64,000 nucleotides of DNA from Fictibacillus sp. FJAT-27399 (lineage in GTDB: Bacteria > Bacillota > Bacilli > Bacillales > Fictibacillaceae). Made by a program: the position numbers and the translations under genes. The first letter of the stretch is position 1. Every line of letters begins with the position of its first letter. Shown in pieces: positions 40,363 to 50,277 of the stretch. Below the pieces are notes generated by a model. That model was not told the origin of the DNA and searched no databases. It was given only the letters and a program-made list of their open reading frames with translations. The stretch is from assembly GCF_001510655.1 (NCBI RefSeq), contig NZ_LMVC01000005.1:14411-78410 (forward strand), in the 5' to 3' direction.

Positions 40363-42783
40363 TTATCTGTGGCGAATCCAGATTGCACCGGCAGAGTTAT
40401 CTTTCGCTTCACCGATCACATGGAACTGCAAGCCTAGGTTAGGAACCTTGCGTCCTGCGTCATCAATCTTTCCGTCTGGCTCACTGCCATTATAGTCTGT
40501 TTCATCGATATACTTTTTAGAATCGTCAAATGTAGTTACTCCGTTCAAGCCTTTATAGTCAAAGATTCCTCTTGAAGGAGAGTTGATGTACCAAGCCGGA
40601 GCTTTATCAAAAGAGAATGCAGCATCTGCTACTTGGTAACGTGTAGAATTCTCAACTGAAGGCTTGCCATTCAACGTACCGACAATTGCTTTCGGATGAG
40701 AGTCTACTACTCCAAGGAACCCTTCACCTGGATGCGGTCCAGTCCAGTTATCAGAGAAGCTGTCATCCGCATACCATACGAGCATACCAGTGTTGTATTT
40801 TACTCCGCGCGCAAATTGAAGGGCCTTATCTGCACCAGCGTAGTTTCTCCATTCGATGTAGTAGTTGTTTTTCTTAAAGTCGATTCCATCAGAAGTCTTA
40901 GCACCACCAGAGAATGTTAATTTTGGAGTTCCTTCAGCATCATCGGATAGTACAACATTTCCATCCACAGTTACAGATAAGTTATCCATTGCAAAGCCGT
41001 TCATCGCAAGACCACCATCTGTAACATACTCAAATTGAACTTTTACTTTTTGGCCTTTATAAGCAGAAAGGTCATAAGATTTGTCTATCCATTGGTCCTT
41101 AGTTGTATCTGCGCCTTTGTCTTCATCTACAACCTCATCACCAAATGTATCAATCGTTTCGGTAGTTCCGTCAGCTTTCACTACTTTAACATATAGGTAG
41201 TCATAATCTGCTTCAATTTCATAAAGTGTTTTAAAGTCGATTTTTGCATTTGATGCATTAGTCAAATCAATCTCCGGTGTGGTCATCGTAGTATGCAGGT
41301 CATCACCTTTTGTACTGTAAAAGTATTTCTCACCGAAAGCTGGCTTAATGCCTTGAACCTTTTTATCCGGCAGATTTACTTTAACAATACCCGGGTTGTT
41401 CGATTTGGTTACAGACTGGTCAACTTTTGTGAGAAGACCAATTTTATTGATTTTGCTGTAATCTACTTCCTGTACGTTCGCCCAATTCCCGCCAATTGTG
41501 TTTTGGAAGAAATCTTTGTTTTGCGGTGAAAAGCTTGTTGGCGTTGTTCCCGCAATATTACCGTTCCAGCTTCCGCCACTCATGATGGACCAGGAAGCAA
41601 CCGGTTCACCGTCACCTGTATATTGAGTGTCATACTCATCCGGCAGACCTAGATCATGTCCGAATTCGTGGGCAAATACCCCAACTGCCCCATCTTCAGG
41701 TTCAACTGTGTAGTCGAAAGCAGCCATTTGTCCGCCCCAATAAGGTACAGTTGCAGTTGTTCCTGGAACTTTGTAAGGTGCATTTCCAATCGTCCAGCGG
41801 TGGGACCAGATCGCATTGTCTCCAAGCTTTCCGCCGCCTGCTTCCTGTCCACTGCCTGCATGGATAACCATCAAGTGGTCAACTAATCCGTCTGGCTCAT
41901 TAATATTTCCATCACCATCAAGATCATAAATATCCAAATTATCATAGTCAGCAAGGTTAATTCCGCTTGCCGCTGCTGCATTTAAAGAGTCCTTAATAAA
42001 ATCACGAGGCCCTAGTGGTGCCTGGTTATCGTTACCGCCTTTTGGAGAATCATCTCCATAATCAGCTGCTTTACCAGGGACAGTCAACCACGGTGAAACT
42101 GTTCCTTCAACTGTATAGCTTCCTCCGGATTGCTCTTCGTAATATTGCTTAAAGGTTTCTACCTTTGAGCCATCAAACAACTCAAAAGGCTTGTCCCCGA
42201 ACAGCATATCTTGGTAATGCTGCTGGTTGAAATCCTTGGAATACATATAGCCAGGTTCCTGGTCGATGTTATTATGTTTAAAATCAGAATACTCGGCCAA
42301 AAGGACAAGCACCTTATCTTTGCGGACAGGGCCATCATATTTTTTTCCTTTTGCAGGGTCTACTTTTACGAACCCATTCGGAAGACCTTTTTGCATTTTG
42401 GATTGGCTTTTATTTAATTTTTTTGATAGCTTCTGTTTCTGTTTATAAAGGAAATCTTTTGCTTTAAGGTCAAAATTTTTCTTGCTTGATGCTGAGGAAG
42501 CATTTCCTTGAACTCCGCCCACTTTTTCATTTTTTCGTGCTATGTACTTTTGAACGGCTTTGGCAGTATCAACTTTTGAAGCATTCTTTGAGATAATCCC
42601 TCGGTCTTTCAAAGCTTTGGCAAGCCTGTCCTGATCCACCACGTTCATATCGATTGGTGCAAACTGCGTCGATTTTCCTTTTTCCGGCTGTGCATTGCTA
42701 GCAAATGCTGCAGGTGACATTAGACTCAATGAAAGCCCTGTGATCAAGAGCGATGAGCCTAATTTCTTAGACCAATTTCCCAA
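40363..42783 (-). CDS. M6 family metalloprotease, immune inhibitor A-like (copy 1)
   Basis: An 806-residue secreted zinc protease. Signal peptide at residues 1-28 ([20 protein letters not shown]). A propeptide of ~120 residues is followed by the M6 catalytic domain with [17 protein letters not shown] near residue 370 (HExxH plus acidic ligand) and a calcium-type DLDGDG loop. The C-terminal part has MAM-like beta domains (residues ~480-640). InhA of B. cereus/B. thuringiensis degrades insect antimicrobial peptides. The TTG at 42783, after AGGAGGGG, gives MGNWSKKLG as in the second copy; the longer ORF start is rejected. It is a tandem paralogue of the next gene. Confidence 0.88.
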   Translation of the reverse strand: MGNWSKKLGSSLLITGLSLSLMSPAAFASNAQPEKGKSTQFAPIDMNVVDQDRLAKALKDRGIISKNASKVDTAKAVQKYIARKNEKVGGVQGNASSASSKKNFDLKAKDFLYKQKQKLSKKLNKSQSKMQKGLPNGFVKVDPAKGKKYDGPVRKDKVLVLLAEYSDFKHNNIDQEPGYMYSKDFNQQHYQDMLFGDKPFELFDGSKVETFKQYYEEQSGGSYTVEGTVSPWLTVPGKAADYGDDSPKGGNDNQAPLGPRDFIKDSLNAAAASGINLADYDNLDIYDLDGDGNINEPDGLVDHLMVIHAGSGQEAGGGKLGDNAIWSHRWTIGNAPYKVPGTTATVPYWGGQMAAFDYTVEPEDGAVGVFAHEFGHDLGLPDEYDTQYTGDGEPVASWSIMSGGSWNGNIAGTTPTSFSPQNKDFFQNTIGGNWANVQEVDYSKINKIGLLTKVDQSVTKSNNPGIVKVNLPDKKVQGIKPAFGEKYFYSTKGDDLHTTMTTPEIDLTNASNAKIDFKTLYEIEADYDYLYVKVVKADGTTETIDTFGDEVVDEDKGADTTKDQWIDKSYDLSAYKGQKVKVQFEYVTDGGLAMNGFAMDNLSVTVDGNVVLSDDAEGTPKLTFSGGAKTSDGIDFKKNNYYIEWRNYAGADKALQFARGVKYNTGMLVWYADDSFSDNWTGPHPGEGFLGVVDSHPKAIVGTLNGKPSVENSTRYQVADAAFSFDKAPAWYINSPSRGIFDYKGLNGVTTFDDSKKYIDETDYNGSEPDGKIDDAGRKVPNLGLQFHVIGEAKDNSAGAIWIRHR

Positions 42784-42922
42784 TGTAACCCCTCCTGTTT
42801 TGAACAGCATGAATTTTCTGTGTTCTTTCTTTCTAAATCTACCATATTACTTAGGTAAAGAGGATGTACTATATTACTAAAATGGCAAATTTTTCTCATA
42901 GTTTAATAGGACTAAAGAACTA

Positions 42923-42959
42923 TAAAGCTCTTCTATTTAAAAATAGAAGAGCTTTATAG
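42923..42959 (-). terminator. Intrinsic terminator between the two M6 protease genes
   Basis: AAAGCTCTTCTATTT and its complement form a near-perfect 15-bp hairpin directly after the upstream protease gene. Confidence 0.75.
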
Positions 42960-42971
42960 ATTAATTATGAA

Positions 42972-45371
42972 TTACTTATAGATTACAATTGCTCCTACTG
43001 AATCATCAGAAGCTTCTCCGTTCACACGAACCTTCAGACCGTAGTTTCCTGTGTTGCGGCCTGCGTCCGGCATGAATGGATTTGCAAATGATTTGCTGTC
43101 GTCAAACAGTGATACTGCTGATTGACTTGACTCAGTCAAAGTTTGAACACCTGGATAATCAATATTCAGACCGGATGTTTTATCCAATCCAAAGGCTGCA
43201 TCTGCAATATGGAAGCGAGTGCTTGCTTCTACTCCAGTGTTCCATTTCAAATCGTTGATATGAGAATCTACTACCCCTAGGAATCCGTCTCCAGGGTGAA
43301 CGCCTGTCCAGTTGTCAGTATACGTCGGATCCACATACCATACGACTAAACCGCCATCATAGCTCATTAGAGAACTTCCGCGTTTAATGTGGGCAAGCCC
43401 TTCATCAACACCTTGTTGATTTCTCCATTCGAGTAAGTAGTAATGATCGCTGTATTTGTTTCCATCTGACTTCTCAAAGCCTTTTAGCGTAAATGCAGAA
43501 GGATCTTTCTCAGCACCATCATCTACTAAAGTTGTGCCGTCTGCCACGATTTTAATGTTATCTGCGAAGAAACCTGCCTGGCTTGTCCCCCAATCTGTTG
43601 CAGAACGAAGGCGCAGCTGGATCTTTTGCCCTTTGTAAGCAGACAGCTCAAACGATTGAGCCTGCCATCCGTTTGAGTTCCCTGTAAATCCAGGCATAGA
43701 ATTAAGGATGGTAGGGTAGCCTTCAGGAACCACGTCAGAACGAGTATGACTGTTTCCTAGAGACTTCCATGTAGCACCATTGTCAGTAGACACTTGCACA
43801 AAAGCAAAGTCCCATTGTTCTTCCATGTCATACCATGCATCAAAAGTAAGAGTAGCAGACTGTTTGCCTGTTAGATCTACGTTAGTAACCATAGAGTTGT
43901 CCATTTCATCTGCTTGTCCGCCCCAGTACTGGTAAGTGCCGGTTTTAGGGGTGTTAATTGCGGTCTTTTTCTTCGGCAGATTCACTTGAATGGCTTGATG
44001 GTTTAGGCCATTCGGTGTATTGGCCTGGTCTAAAAGGAATTGTGCTCCTTTAGTCGATACATCTTTCCAGTCAACAATAGTAGGAGTTGTCCAGTTTCCG
44101 CCGAGCGTGGATTTGAAATAAGATTTCGCCCAAGGAGAGAATCCAGTTGGTTCTGCCCCTGGTACTTTACCTGCCCAAGATCCGCCTGACATGATGGACC
44201 AGTACCCAATTGCTTCGCCTGTTCCGGAGTAAATCGTGTCATATTCATCCGGAAGACCAAGGTCATGGCCGTATTCATGTGCGAAAACACCAGTGGCCCC
44301 ATCTTCAGGCATCATTGTGTAATCGTAGAATCCAGGAAGACCATTGCCAAGTCCATCCGGATCAAAAAATTTAGCAGAACGGTGTGACCAAATTGCATTG
44401 TTACCTAGTGAACCGCCACCAGCTTCCTGTCCCATTCCGGCATGGATGATTTGCAGGTGGTCAACGAGGCCATCCGGCTCCCAATACTTACCGTCTCCAT
44501 CTAAATCATGCGGATCCTCAAGATCGTAGTCACCAAGAGGTATTCCAGCATCTAGAGCTGCCTTATACACATCTACTACAAGCTGCTTGGAGCCGCCAGG
44601 TGTGACGTTGTCATGGCCGCCGGATGCTCTATCAGCGCCATAGAAAGCCGCGGTTCCTGGAACCTTCAGCCATCCGTATGCTTTTCCTTCAACAGTATAA
44701 GAACCGCCAGATTGCTGTTCATAGTATTGTTTTTGTGAATTGAATTTTTCACCGTTAGGCCCTTTAACTCCGTCTTCACCGAAGATCATATCCTCGTAAT
44801 GCTGAAGGTTATAATCTTTGTAGTAGTTATCCGTCTCGTTCGGTTTAATGTTGTTATGAGGCGTATCTGCGTATTCAACGGTCAGTGTTAATAGTTTTCC
44901 TTTTTTAATAACCTCACCTGGTCCTTGGTCATCCACGGGATCTGGCTGTTTCTTATATTGCCCTTTCTTTTTGCCGTTTCCGTGAAGAAGGCCGTTCGTG
45001 AAACCTTTGAACTCACGCTGTTTTTCAGCAGCGGCTGCTTTTGCTTTTGGAGCAAGCGGATCCTTTTCTTTGACAGAATCCGGTTTTCCTTTTAACTCCA
45101 GATAATCATGCAATGCTTTTTGCTTTTCTTTTTCAGAAGCATCCTTGGAGATGACTCCTTCTCTAATGAGCAAATCTATTAATTTATCATCGTTTACAAT
45201 AGCCAGGTCTAGTGCGGAATGACTATTGCCGTAATGATTTGCAACCGTTTCCTTCATCGCTGTTTTTGCTTTTGCGTCTAAAGACCCTGTAAACACGGAT
45301 GTGGAAACTAAACCTAAAGACAGCCCGGTAATTGCCAATGATGCTCCCAATCTCTTACTCCACTTTCCCAA
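42972..45371 (-). CDS. M6 family metalloprotease, immune inhibitor A-like (copy 2)
   Basis: A 799-residue secreted protease with signal peptide (LGASLAITGLSLGLVSTSVF), propeptide, and catalytic motif [17 protein letters not shown] near residue 365, followed by [13 protein letters not shown], which holds the Met-turn. Two C-terminal beta-domain regions include FDAWYDMEEQWDFAFVQVS and [19 protein letters not shown]. It resembles copy 1 throughout but is clearly diverged, so the duplication is not recent. TTG 45371 follows GGAGGGG. A terminator separates the genes, so each has its own promoter. Confidence 0.88.
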   Translation of the reverse strand: MGKWSKRLGASLAITGLSLGLVSTSVFTGSLDAKAKTAMKETVANHYGNSHSALDLAIVNDDKLIDLLIREGVISKDASEKEKQKALHDYLELKGKPDSVKEKDPLAPKAKAAAAEKQREFKGFTNGLLHGNGKKKGQYKKQPDPVDDQGPGEVIKKGKLLTLTVEYADTPHNNIKPNETDNYYKDYNLQHYEDMIFGEDGVKGPNGEKFNSQKQYYEQQSGGSYTVEGKAYGWLKVPGTAAFYGADRASGGHDNVTPGGSKQLVVDVYKAALDAGIPLGDYDLEDPHDLDGDGKYWEPDGLVDHLQIIHAGMGQEAGGGSLGNNAIWSHRSAKFFDPDGLGNGLPGFYDYTMMPEDGATGVFAHEYGHDLGLPDEYDTIYSGTGEAIGYWSIMSGGSWAGKVPGAEPTGFSPWAKSYFKSTLGGNWTTPTIVDWKDVSTKGAQFLLDQANTPNGLNHQAIQVNLPKKKTAINTPKTGTYQYWGGQADEMDNSMVTNVDLTGKQSATLTFDAWYDMEEQWDFAFVQVSTDNGATWKSLGNSHTRSDVVPEGYPTILNSMPGFTGNSNGWQAQSFELSAYKGQKIQLRLRSATDWGTSQAGFFADNIKIVADGTTLVDDGAEKDPSAFTLKGFEKSDGNKYSDHYYLLEWRNQQGVDEGLAHIKRGSSLMSYDGGLVVWYVDPTYTDNWTGVHPGDGFLGVVDSHINDLKWNTGVEASTRFHIADAAFGLDKTSGLNIDYPGVQTLTESSQSAVSLFDDSKSFANPFMPDAGRNTGNYGLKVRVNGEASDDSVGAIVIYK

Positions 45372-45579
45372 TTGTACCCCTCCAGATAGTAGATTATGAA
45401 TATTTTGTAATTTCTTGCTATATAAAAGTATCATATCCCCAGTATTTTGAAATGCTACTAATTTACTATTATTAGAATATTTTTACTAGTTTGAAAATAC
45501 ACTTGTACATATAGAAAGGACTCCTGCCTCATAGGCAAAAGTCCACAAGCTTCTTTTGACGTATTATTGAAAAGGAAAA

Positions 45580-45602
45580 ACCAGGGGATTATCCCCTGGC
45601 AG
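45580..45602 (-). terminator. Intrinsic terminator
   Basis: CCAGGGGAT and ATCCCCTGG pair and are followed on the minus strand by TTTTTCC; it ends the gene at 45607. Confidence 0.8.
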
Positions 45603-45606
45603 CTAA

Positions 45607-46503
45607 TTACTCGTTTGAAGAATCTTGATCTTCAGAAGAAATGCGAACAGTGGATAGAATCACATTCTTGTTCACATCTTCTGAATCATGATCTTCATCT
45701 TCATTGTTTTGATCATGATCATAATCTTGATCATAGTCTTGGTCTTCGTCTTCTTGCTGATTAGTTGCAGGCACTACAGTATCATCAGATTTTTCGGCTT
45801 TTTCGCTTTCCTTTTCAGATGTACACTGTTTTTCTTCGTCTTCAACTTTCACAGCGTCTTCCTTCTCTGTTTCTTCCTCTTTCACTGCATCCTCGTCTTC
45901 ATCTTTTACTGGCTCTGTAACCTTTTGATCTTCATCTTTGCCTTCTTTTTCGTCTTCAAGATCTTTCGGAACGGTTACAACAATCTCTGTATCCGCTTCT
46001 TCTTGATCTTTGATTTGATCTTCTCGTTCCACTGGTTCAGACGGTTTCACTGCAGGCACAGCAGCATGGACTGCTGAGTTAGGGGCTGCATGTTTTTTTG
46101 CATTCTCACTTGCATGAAGAGCAGCTTGTGAATGATTTTCTTTCTTTTCCTTCTTTACCTTTACTTCTTTTACAGGCTTCACTTTTTTTACTTTTACTTT
46201 TTCTGCTTTTACTTCTTTTTTTTCGGACTTGTGCACGTTTGGTTTTTTCACTTTTCCTTCATGTTTAACACCATGGACTGCGGAGTGTTTGTTTGCTTTT
46301 TCTTTTGCTTTCTCACTTGCTTTTTGCGGTGATTGAGGTGTTGCTGCATGAGTTTTAACGTGAGTTGTCACATGTGTTTTTACTGCTTTTTCACTGTGAT
46401 GGCCTGGTGCTGCCGAAGTTGCTTCTCCTCCAGCTAATGCTGCAATAGAAAGTGTTCCTGCAAATACGAAAGATTTAATTAACATACCATTCATTTTTTT
46501 CAT
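45607..46503 (-). CDS. Exported low-complexity protein with basic and acidic halves
   Basis: A 298-residue protein of no recognised family. Residues 1-32 are a signal peptide (MLIKSFVFAGTLSIAALAGG). Residues ~36-154 are rich in Lys and His and hold two related blocks, SEKAKEKANKHSAVHG (63-78) and SENAKKHAAPNSAVHA (132-147). Residues ~158-275 are strongly acidic (Asp/Glu), ending in a DQDYDQDYDHDQ stretch that could bind calcium. One Cys (227). The protein is thus dipolar. It lies between the M6 proteases and a second low-complexity exported protein. Confidence 0.65.
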   Translation of the reverse strand: MKKMNGMLIKSFVFAGTLSIAALAGGEATSAAPGHHSEKAVKTHVTTHVKTHAATPQSPQKASEKAKEKANKHSAVHGVKHEGKVKKPNVHKSEKKEVKAEKVKVKKVKPVKEVKVKKEKKENHSQAALHASENAKKHAAPNSAVHAAVPAVKPSEPVEREDQIKDQEEADTEIVVTVPKDLEDEKEGKDEDQKVTEPVKDEDEDAVKEEETEKEDAVKVEDEEKQCTSEKESEKAEKSDDTVVPATNQQEDEDQDYDQDYDHDQNNEDEDHDSEDVNKNVILSTVRISSEDQDSSNE

Positions 46504-46545
46504 GATTGTTTACTCCTTCAATTCTTTTTTTATTTTTTGATTGAT

Positions 46546-47412
46546 TTATTTATAAAAGATTTGAAAGAGCATTTCGGGCGGCTGAGATGGAGGAGCATTC
46601 ACCCATTGGCTTTTAAGAAAATCCCTATTTGACGCACCCAGCAGCTTTGCTGAAGAGCCAGTTATTCGATCACTGTCCATTATGTATGCTTTAAAAGTAA
46701 AAAGAGTGGATGATTGTCCTCCGCTGTCCCCGTTGCTGCCAGAGTGGCCGGAAGAAGGCGAAGCACCCGGTAAAATCAACTTAGAAGATGGGTTTACAGG
46801 AATCTTCTTTGATAACGGTTTCAAAGGGCTGCTCGGCACTTTCTCCAGATGATTCCTGGGTTCTTTATGTTCGGCAGCCTTTTTTGCTTGACGGCTTTCC
46901 TTTTTTATAGAAGAAACAGGACTGACTTCCTTTTGTACTTCAATCTTTTCTTTGCCAGACGGTCTCGTAACAGCAGGTTTCATGTCTTTCTTTTTTTGCT
47001 GTATGGGTTTGACCGGTTGAACAGCCTTCTTGAAATCCCCTTTATTTCGTTCCGGCTGACGGCTGGCTGCAGGAGTTGGAGGAAGTGTTTTGGTTTTCTG
47101 AGGAGCTTTTTCCGCCTTTACAGGACGGTGAGAAGGCACGGCCCTCTTATTAACCTTTTCCTTATGGTTCCGTATTGGTTTTGCAGGAGTCGTATTTTCT
47201 TTCTGATGAGGAATGTTTTTAACCGTTTTTCTGCTGTTCTTCGTTTGTTGATCTTTTTCCTCTGCCACTCGATTTACCTTTTGCACCTTTTCCAGCTTTT
47301 GCTGAGGCTGCTGTAAGGAATGTTGATTTTCTTTCGCCGCTGATACTTGCTGCGGAAGGAAGAGAAGAGCCGCGGCAGCTGCTCCTGCGATAAAATAGCT
47401 TATTCTTTTCAT
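46546..47412 (-). CDS. Exported Lys/Pro-rich basic protein
   Basis: A 288-residue protein of unknown family. Signal peptide at residues 1-25 (YFIAGAAAAALLFLPQQVSA). Residues ~26-205 are very basic and rich in Lys, Pro, Gln and Val, with no hydrophobic core, so probably disordered; then comes a Gly/Ser linker (SSGHSGSNGDSGGQSS) and a ~50-residue C-terminal part with more ordered composition (TLFTFKAYIMDSDRI). AAGGGGGGTGAAACG precedes ATG. It lies just upstream of the dipolar protein gene on the same strand and may be co-expressed. A cell-wall or polyanion-binding role is a guess. Confidence 0.65.
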   Translation of the reverse strand: MKRISYFIAGAAAAALLFLPQQVSAAKENQHSLQQPQQKLEKVQKVNRVAEEKDQQTKNSRKTVKNIPHQKENTTPAKPIRNHKEKVNKRAVPSHRPVKAEKAPQKTKTLPPTPAASRQPERNKGDFKKAVQPVKPIQQKKKDMKPAVTRPSGKEKIEVQKEVSPVSSIKKESRQAKKAAEHKEPRNHLEKVPSSPLKPLSKKIPVNPSSKLILPGASPSSGHSGSNGDSGGQSSTLFTFKAYIMDSDRITGSSAKLLGASNRDFLKSQWVNAPPSQPPEMLFQIFYK

Positions 47413-47572
47413 CGTTTCACCCCCCTTCCTTTGTCTATATAAAAGATACTGTCGATATGTGCGTTTTATGTCGGTAACTTGAAAAAATAGTCGAATATTC
47501 CTATAAATGACTTCATTAGAAGGAATGGGAAGCCAGTAACAAGAATAGAACTTAGAAAAGGAGGGATGAAAG

Positions 47573-47881
47573 ATGGCTGCAAAATCTTTCGTTGAAAAGT
47601 ATAAAGAAGATCATCAGCATCCCATGAATAAACTTACACACACCATCGGTATACCAATGATCGTTGTTTCGCTTCCGCTCTTTTTCTGGATGTGGAAAAC
47701 AGCGCTCGCTTTATTTATCCTCGGCTGGGTGCTTCAATTTATCGGACACCTCTTTGAGGGCAAAAAACCCTCTTTTCTCAGCAACCCTGTCTATCTTCTT
47801 GTCGGGCCGGTCTGGTACGTTAAAAATATTCTTACAGGAAAAGCCTTTAAAAAAGATCAAACAGAAAAACCGCACCTGTAA
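47573..47881 (+). CDS. Mpo1/DUF962 family membrane protein
   Basis: A 102-residue membrane protein. DHQHPMNKLTHTIGIPMIVV and FIGHLFEGKKPSFLSNP are the conserved His-containing blocks of the DUF962 family; two to three hydrophobic segments lie between and after them. Yeast Mpo1 is an Fe(II)-dependent dioxygenase in fatty-acid alpha-oxidation and uses these His residues; function in bacteria is not established. GAAAAGGAGGG precedes ATG. Confidence 0.78.
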   Translation: MAAKSFVEKYKEDHQHPMNKLTHTIGIPMIVVSLPLFFWMWKTALALFILGWVLQFIGHLFEGKKPSFLSNPVYLLVGPVWYVKNILTGKAFKKDQTEKPHL

Positions 47882-47897
47882 AAAGGAGCGGTTTTTC
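47866..47897. terminator. Bidirectional intrinsic terminator
   Basis: AAAACCGC and GCGGTTTT pair across a 14-nt loop between the DUF962 gene and yfmR, with T residues following on the plus strand. Confidence 0.6.
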
Positions 47898-47903
47898 TCA
47901 TAC

Positions 47904-49802
47904 TTATTTATTTCGTTCGATTTCTTCTACAATCTCTGAAAGCTCTTCCCAGCGGTTCATCGCTTGTTCCAGCTTATCCGCAACTTCCTGCTGCTCACGG
48001 AACAAACCATCAATCTTGCCGAAATCGCTTCCTGCTGAAGCAATCTGAGATTCGATTTCTTCGTGTTTCTCTTCTAATTCAGCAATGACGTTCTCGATGG
48101 TCTCCCATTCTTTTTGTTCTTTATAGGAGAGCCGGCGTGCTTTTTCTTTTTTCGGTTTAACTTCTGCTGGAGTCTCTGTTTTTACAGTGGAGGCCATTTC
48201 GTCCTCTTGTCTCTTCTGTTCGAGATAAGCTGAATAATCTCCATCAAATCGTCTGACTTCCCCGTTGCCCTCAAGCGCAAAAAGATGTTCCATCGTACGG
48301 TCAAGGAAATAACGGTCATGTGATACAGTAATAACAGCTCCAGGGAAGTGCTCCAGATAATCCTCTAATACGGATAATGTTTCAATATCCAGGTCATTCG
48401 TCGGCTCATCCAGAAACAGCACATTCGGTTCACCCATTAGAACACGCAGCAAATAGAGTCGCCGTCTTTCCCCTCCAGATAATCGGGAGATGTAGGTCCA
48501 CTGGGCGCTAGGCGAAAATAAAAACCGTTCGAGCATTTGCGAGGCGGTAATGGACTGCCCGTCCTTCGTATAAATGACATCCGCTGCTTCACGAATATAC
48601 TCAATCACTCTTAAGTTCTCATCCATTTCTTCATGGTTTTGCGTATAGAATCCCAGTTTAACCGTGGGGCCGGTTTCAACTTGGCCCGAATCCGGAAGAA
48701 TCTTGCCGGCCAGGATGTTCAGCAATGTCGTTTTCCCGCTTCCGTTCTTACCTATAATACCAAGCCTGTCGTCAGGCATGACCAGATAGCTGAAATCGGT
48801 AAATAGTGTTTTCTCTCCAAAAGATTTTGAGATGCCCTCGATTTCCATGACTTTTTTACCTAGTCTTGCAGAACCGATCGCCATCTCCATCTGGCCTTTT
48901 TGTGCTGGCCCTGATTGCTCCTGAAGAGTTTCCGCACGTTGAATTCTTGCTTTTTGTTTCGTCGTCCTTGCTTTCGCTCCTCTTCTCAGCCAAGCCAGCT
49001 CACGGCGAAGCAGGTTCTGCCTTTTCTGTTCCGAGGAAGCTTCCCGCTCCTCTCGCTCTGCTTTTTTCTCCAGAAACATTTCATAGTTTCCTTCATAGCT
49101 GTAAAGGTTTCCTTCATCGAGCTCGATCATGCGGTTCGTTACCCGGTTCAAAAAGTAGCGGTCATGTGTCACCATCAGCAGAGCGCCACGGTATTTGGCG
49201 AGGAAATCCTCCAGCCACTCTACCGTTTCATTATCAATATGGTTGGTCGGCTCATCCAAAATCAGCAGATCGGCAGGCTGAATGAGCGCCCGTGCAATGG
49301 CTACCCGTTTTTGCTGGCCGCCTGAAAGGGTGCTCACCTGTTGCTCCAAAGAGGCAATTCCAAGCCTGTTGAGAACCGTTTTTGCTGTTGTATTCGTGTC
49401 CCATGCATCCATGGCGTCCATCTTCTGCTGAAGAGAAAACAGCTGCTTTTGGAATTTTTCGTTTTGCGGGTCGCTTTCCAGCTTTTTAATCGCCGTTTCA
49501 TATTCCCTGAGAAGCTGCATTAACGGAGAACTTCCATAAAAAACAGCTTCAAGTACCGTCACTCCCTCTTCAAAGACCGGAGACTGCGGCAGGTATTCGA
49601 TATGAAATTCATTGGCGTGAACAATTTCCCCCGTATCTCCTGTTTCCATTCCCGCAATTATTTTAAGAAGAGTTGATTTCCCGGTTCCGTTGACTCCAAT
49701 GATACCGATTCTTTGTTTTTCGCTGACCGTAAAGGATATCTCATTAAAAAGGGTTTTGTCCCCATAGCTTTTTGATATATTTTCAACCGATAGTATACTC
49801 AT
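47904..49802 (-). CDS. yfmR: ABC-F family ATPase YfmR (Uup-like)
   Basis: A 632-residue protein with two ABC ATPase domains and no membrane segments. First domain: GVNGTGKSTL, LSGGQQKRVAIARAL, LLILDEPTNHID. Second: GKNGSGKTTL, LSGGERRRLYLLRVL, VLFLDEPTNDLD. A charged linker with RRGAKARTTKQKARIQR separates them, and a C-terminal coiled coil of ~80 residues follows, as in Uup. B. subtilis YfmR relieves ribosomes stalled at polyproline together with EF-P. ATG 49802 is chosen; a GTG two codons earlier is possible. Confidence 0.85.
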   Translation of the reverse strand: MSILSVENISKSYGDKTLFNEISFTVSEKQRIGIIGVNGTGKSTLLKIIAGMETGDTGEIVHANEFHIEYLPQSPVFEEGVTVLEAVFYGSSPLMQLLREYETAIKKLESDPQNEKFQKQLFSLQQKMDAMDAWDTNTTAKTVLNRLGIASLEQQVSTLSGGQQKRVAIARALIQPADLLILDEPTNHIDNETVEWLEDFLAKYRGALLMVTHDRYFLNRVTNRMIELDEGNLYSYEGNYEMFLEKKAEREEREASSEQKRQNLLRRELAWLRRGAKARTTKQKARIQRAETLQEQSGPAQKGQMEMAIGSARLGKKVMEIEGISKSFGEKTLFTDFSYLVMPDDRLGIIGKNGSGKTTLLNILAGKILPDSGQVETGPTVKLGFYTQNHEEMDENLRVIEYIREAADVIYTKDGQSITASQMLERFLFSPSAQWTYISRLSGGERRRLYLLRVLMGEPNVLFLDEPTNDLDIETLSVLEDYLEHFPGAVITVSHDRYFLDRTMEHLFALEGNGEVRRFDGDYSAYLEQKRQEDEMASTVKTETPAEVKPKKEKARRLSYKEQKEWETIENVIAELEEKHEEIESQIASAGSDFGKIDGLFREQQEVADKLEQAMNRWEELSEIVEEIERNK

Positions 49803-49983
49803 TTTCACTCATACCTCATATCATTAGTTATCTGCCTCTATTGTATCAAAGATTAACAAGATGGCTCCAACTAAAGGAATTTTATCGGGTGAAAGGAAAC
49901 AATTTCAAAAATATGGTTTAATGTAAAGAGATCACGGCAATTAATCTATTGTCCGATTATAGCGAAAGGGGGGGAGAAATGTG

Positions 49984-50211
49984 ATGAGGAATGATTCATT
50001 TGATGCGGTCGGTATGTTTTTCGGCTTGTTTGGTGTTCTTTATGTGTTAGTGGCTTTATTTATGGTTGTATTAACGATCGTTTTTATCTTTAAAGCCATG
50101 GGCTTTATGAAACGAAAAAACGAAGCGGACCGCCTTACCAATGAAAGGCTTGAACGTTTGATTCAGCTTCAATCAAAAAGGGAAATTGATCCTTATAATG
50201 TTCAGGACTAA
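49984..50211 (+). CDS. Small single-pass membrane protein
   Basis: About 75 residues: a short polar N-terminus, one long hydrophobic segment (MFFGLFGVLYVLVALFMVVL and on to about residue 38), then a charged tail MKRKNEADRLTNERLERLIQ. GGGGGGGAG stands upstream; a GTG directly before the ATG could also start it. No family recognised. It is monocistronic and ends in a strong hairpin shared with the next gene. Confidence 0.6.
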   Translation: MRNDSFDAVGMFFGLFGVLYVLVALFMVVLTIVFIFKAMGFMKRKNEADRLTNERLERLIQLQSKREIDPYNVQD

Positions 50212-50230
50212 TACATAGGGTACAGCATAA

Positions 50231-50268
50231 AGAAGGGATTGCGCGTTTTGCACAATCCCTTCTTCATT
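50231..50268. terminator. Bidirectional intrinsic terminator
   Basis: GAAGGGATTG and CAATCCCTTC form a hairpin between convergent genes. Confidence 0.8.
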
Positions 50269-50277
50269 TCCAGTAAA

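Noticed and set aside
45688-46332. Hydrophobic Phe/Leu-rich ORFs on the plus strand
   Set aside because: They are antisense shadows of the Lys/Glu-rich exported protein gene, whose AAA/GAA codons read as TTT/TTC.
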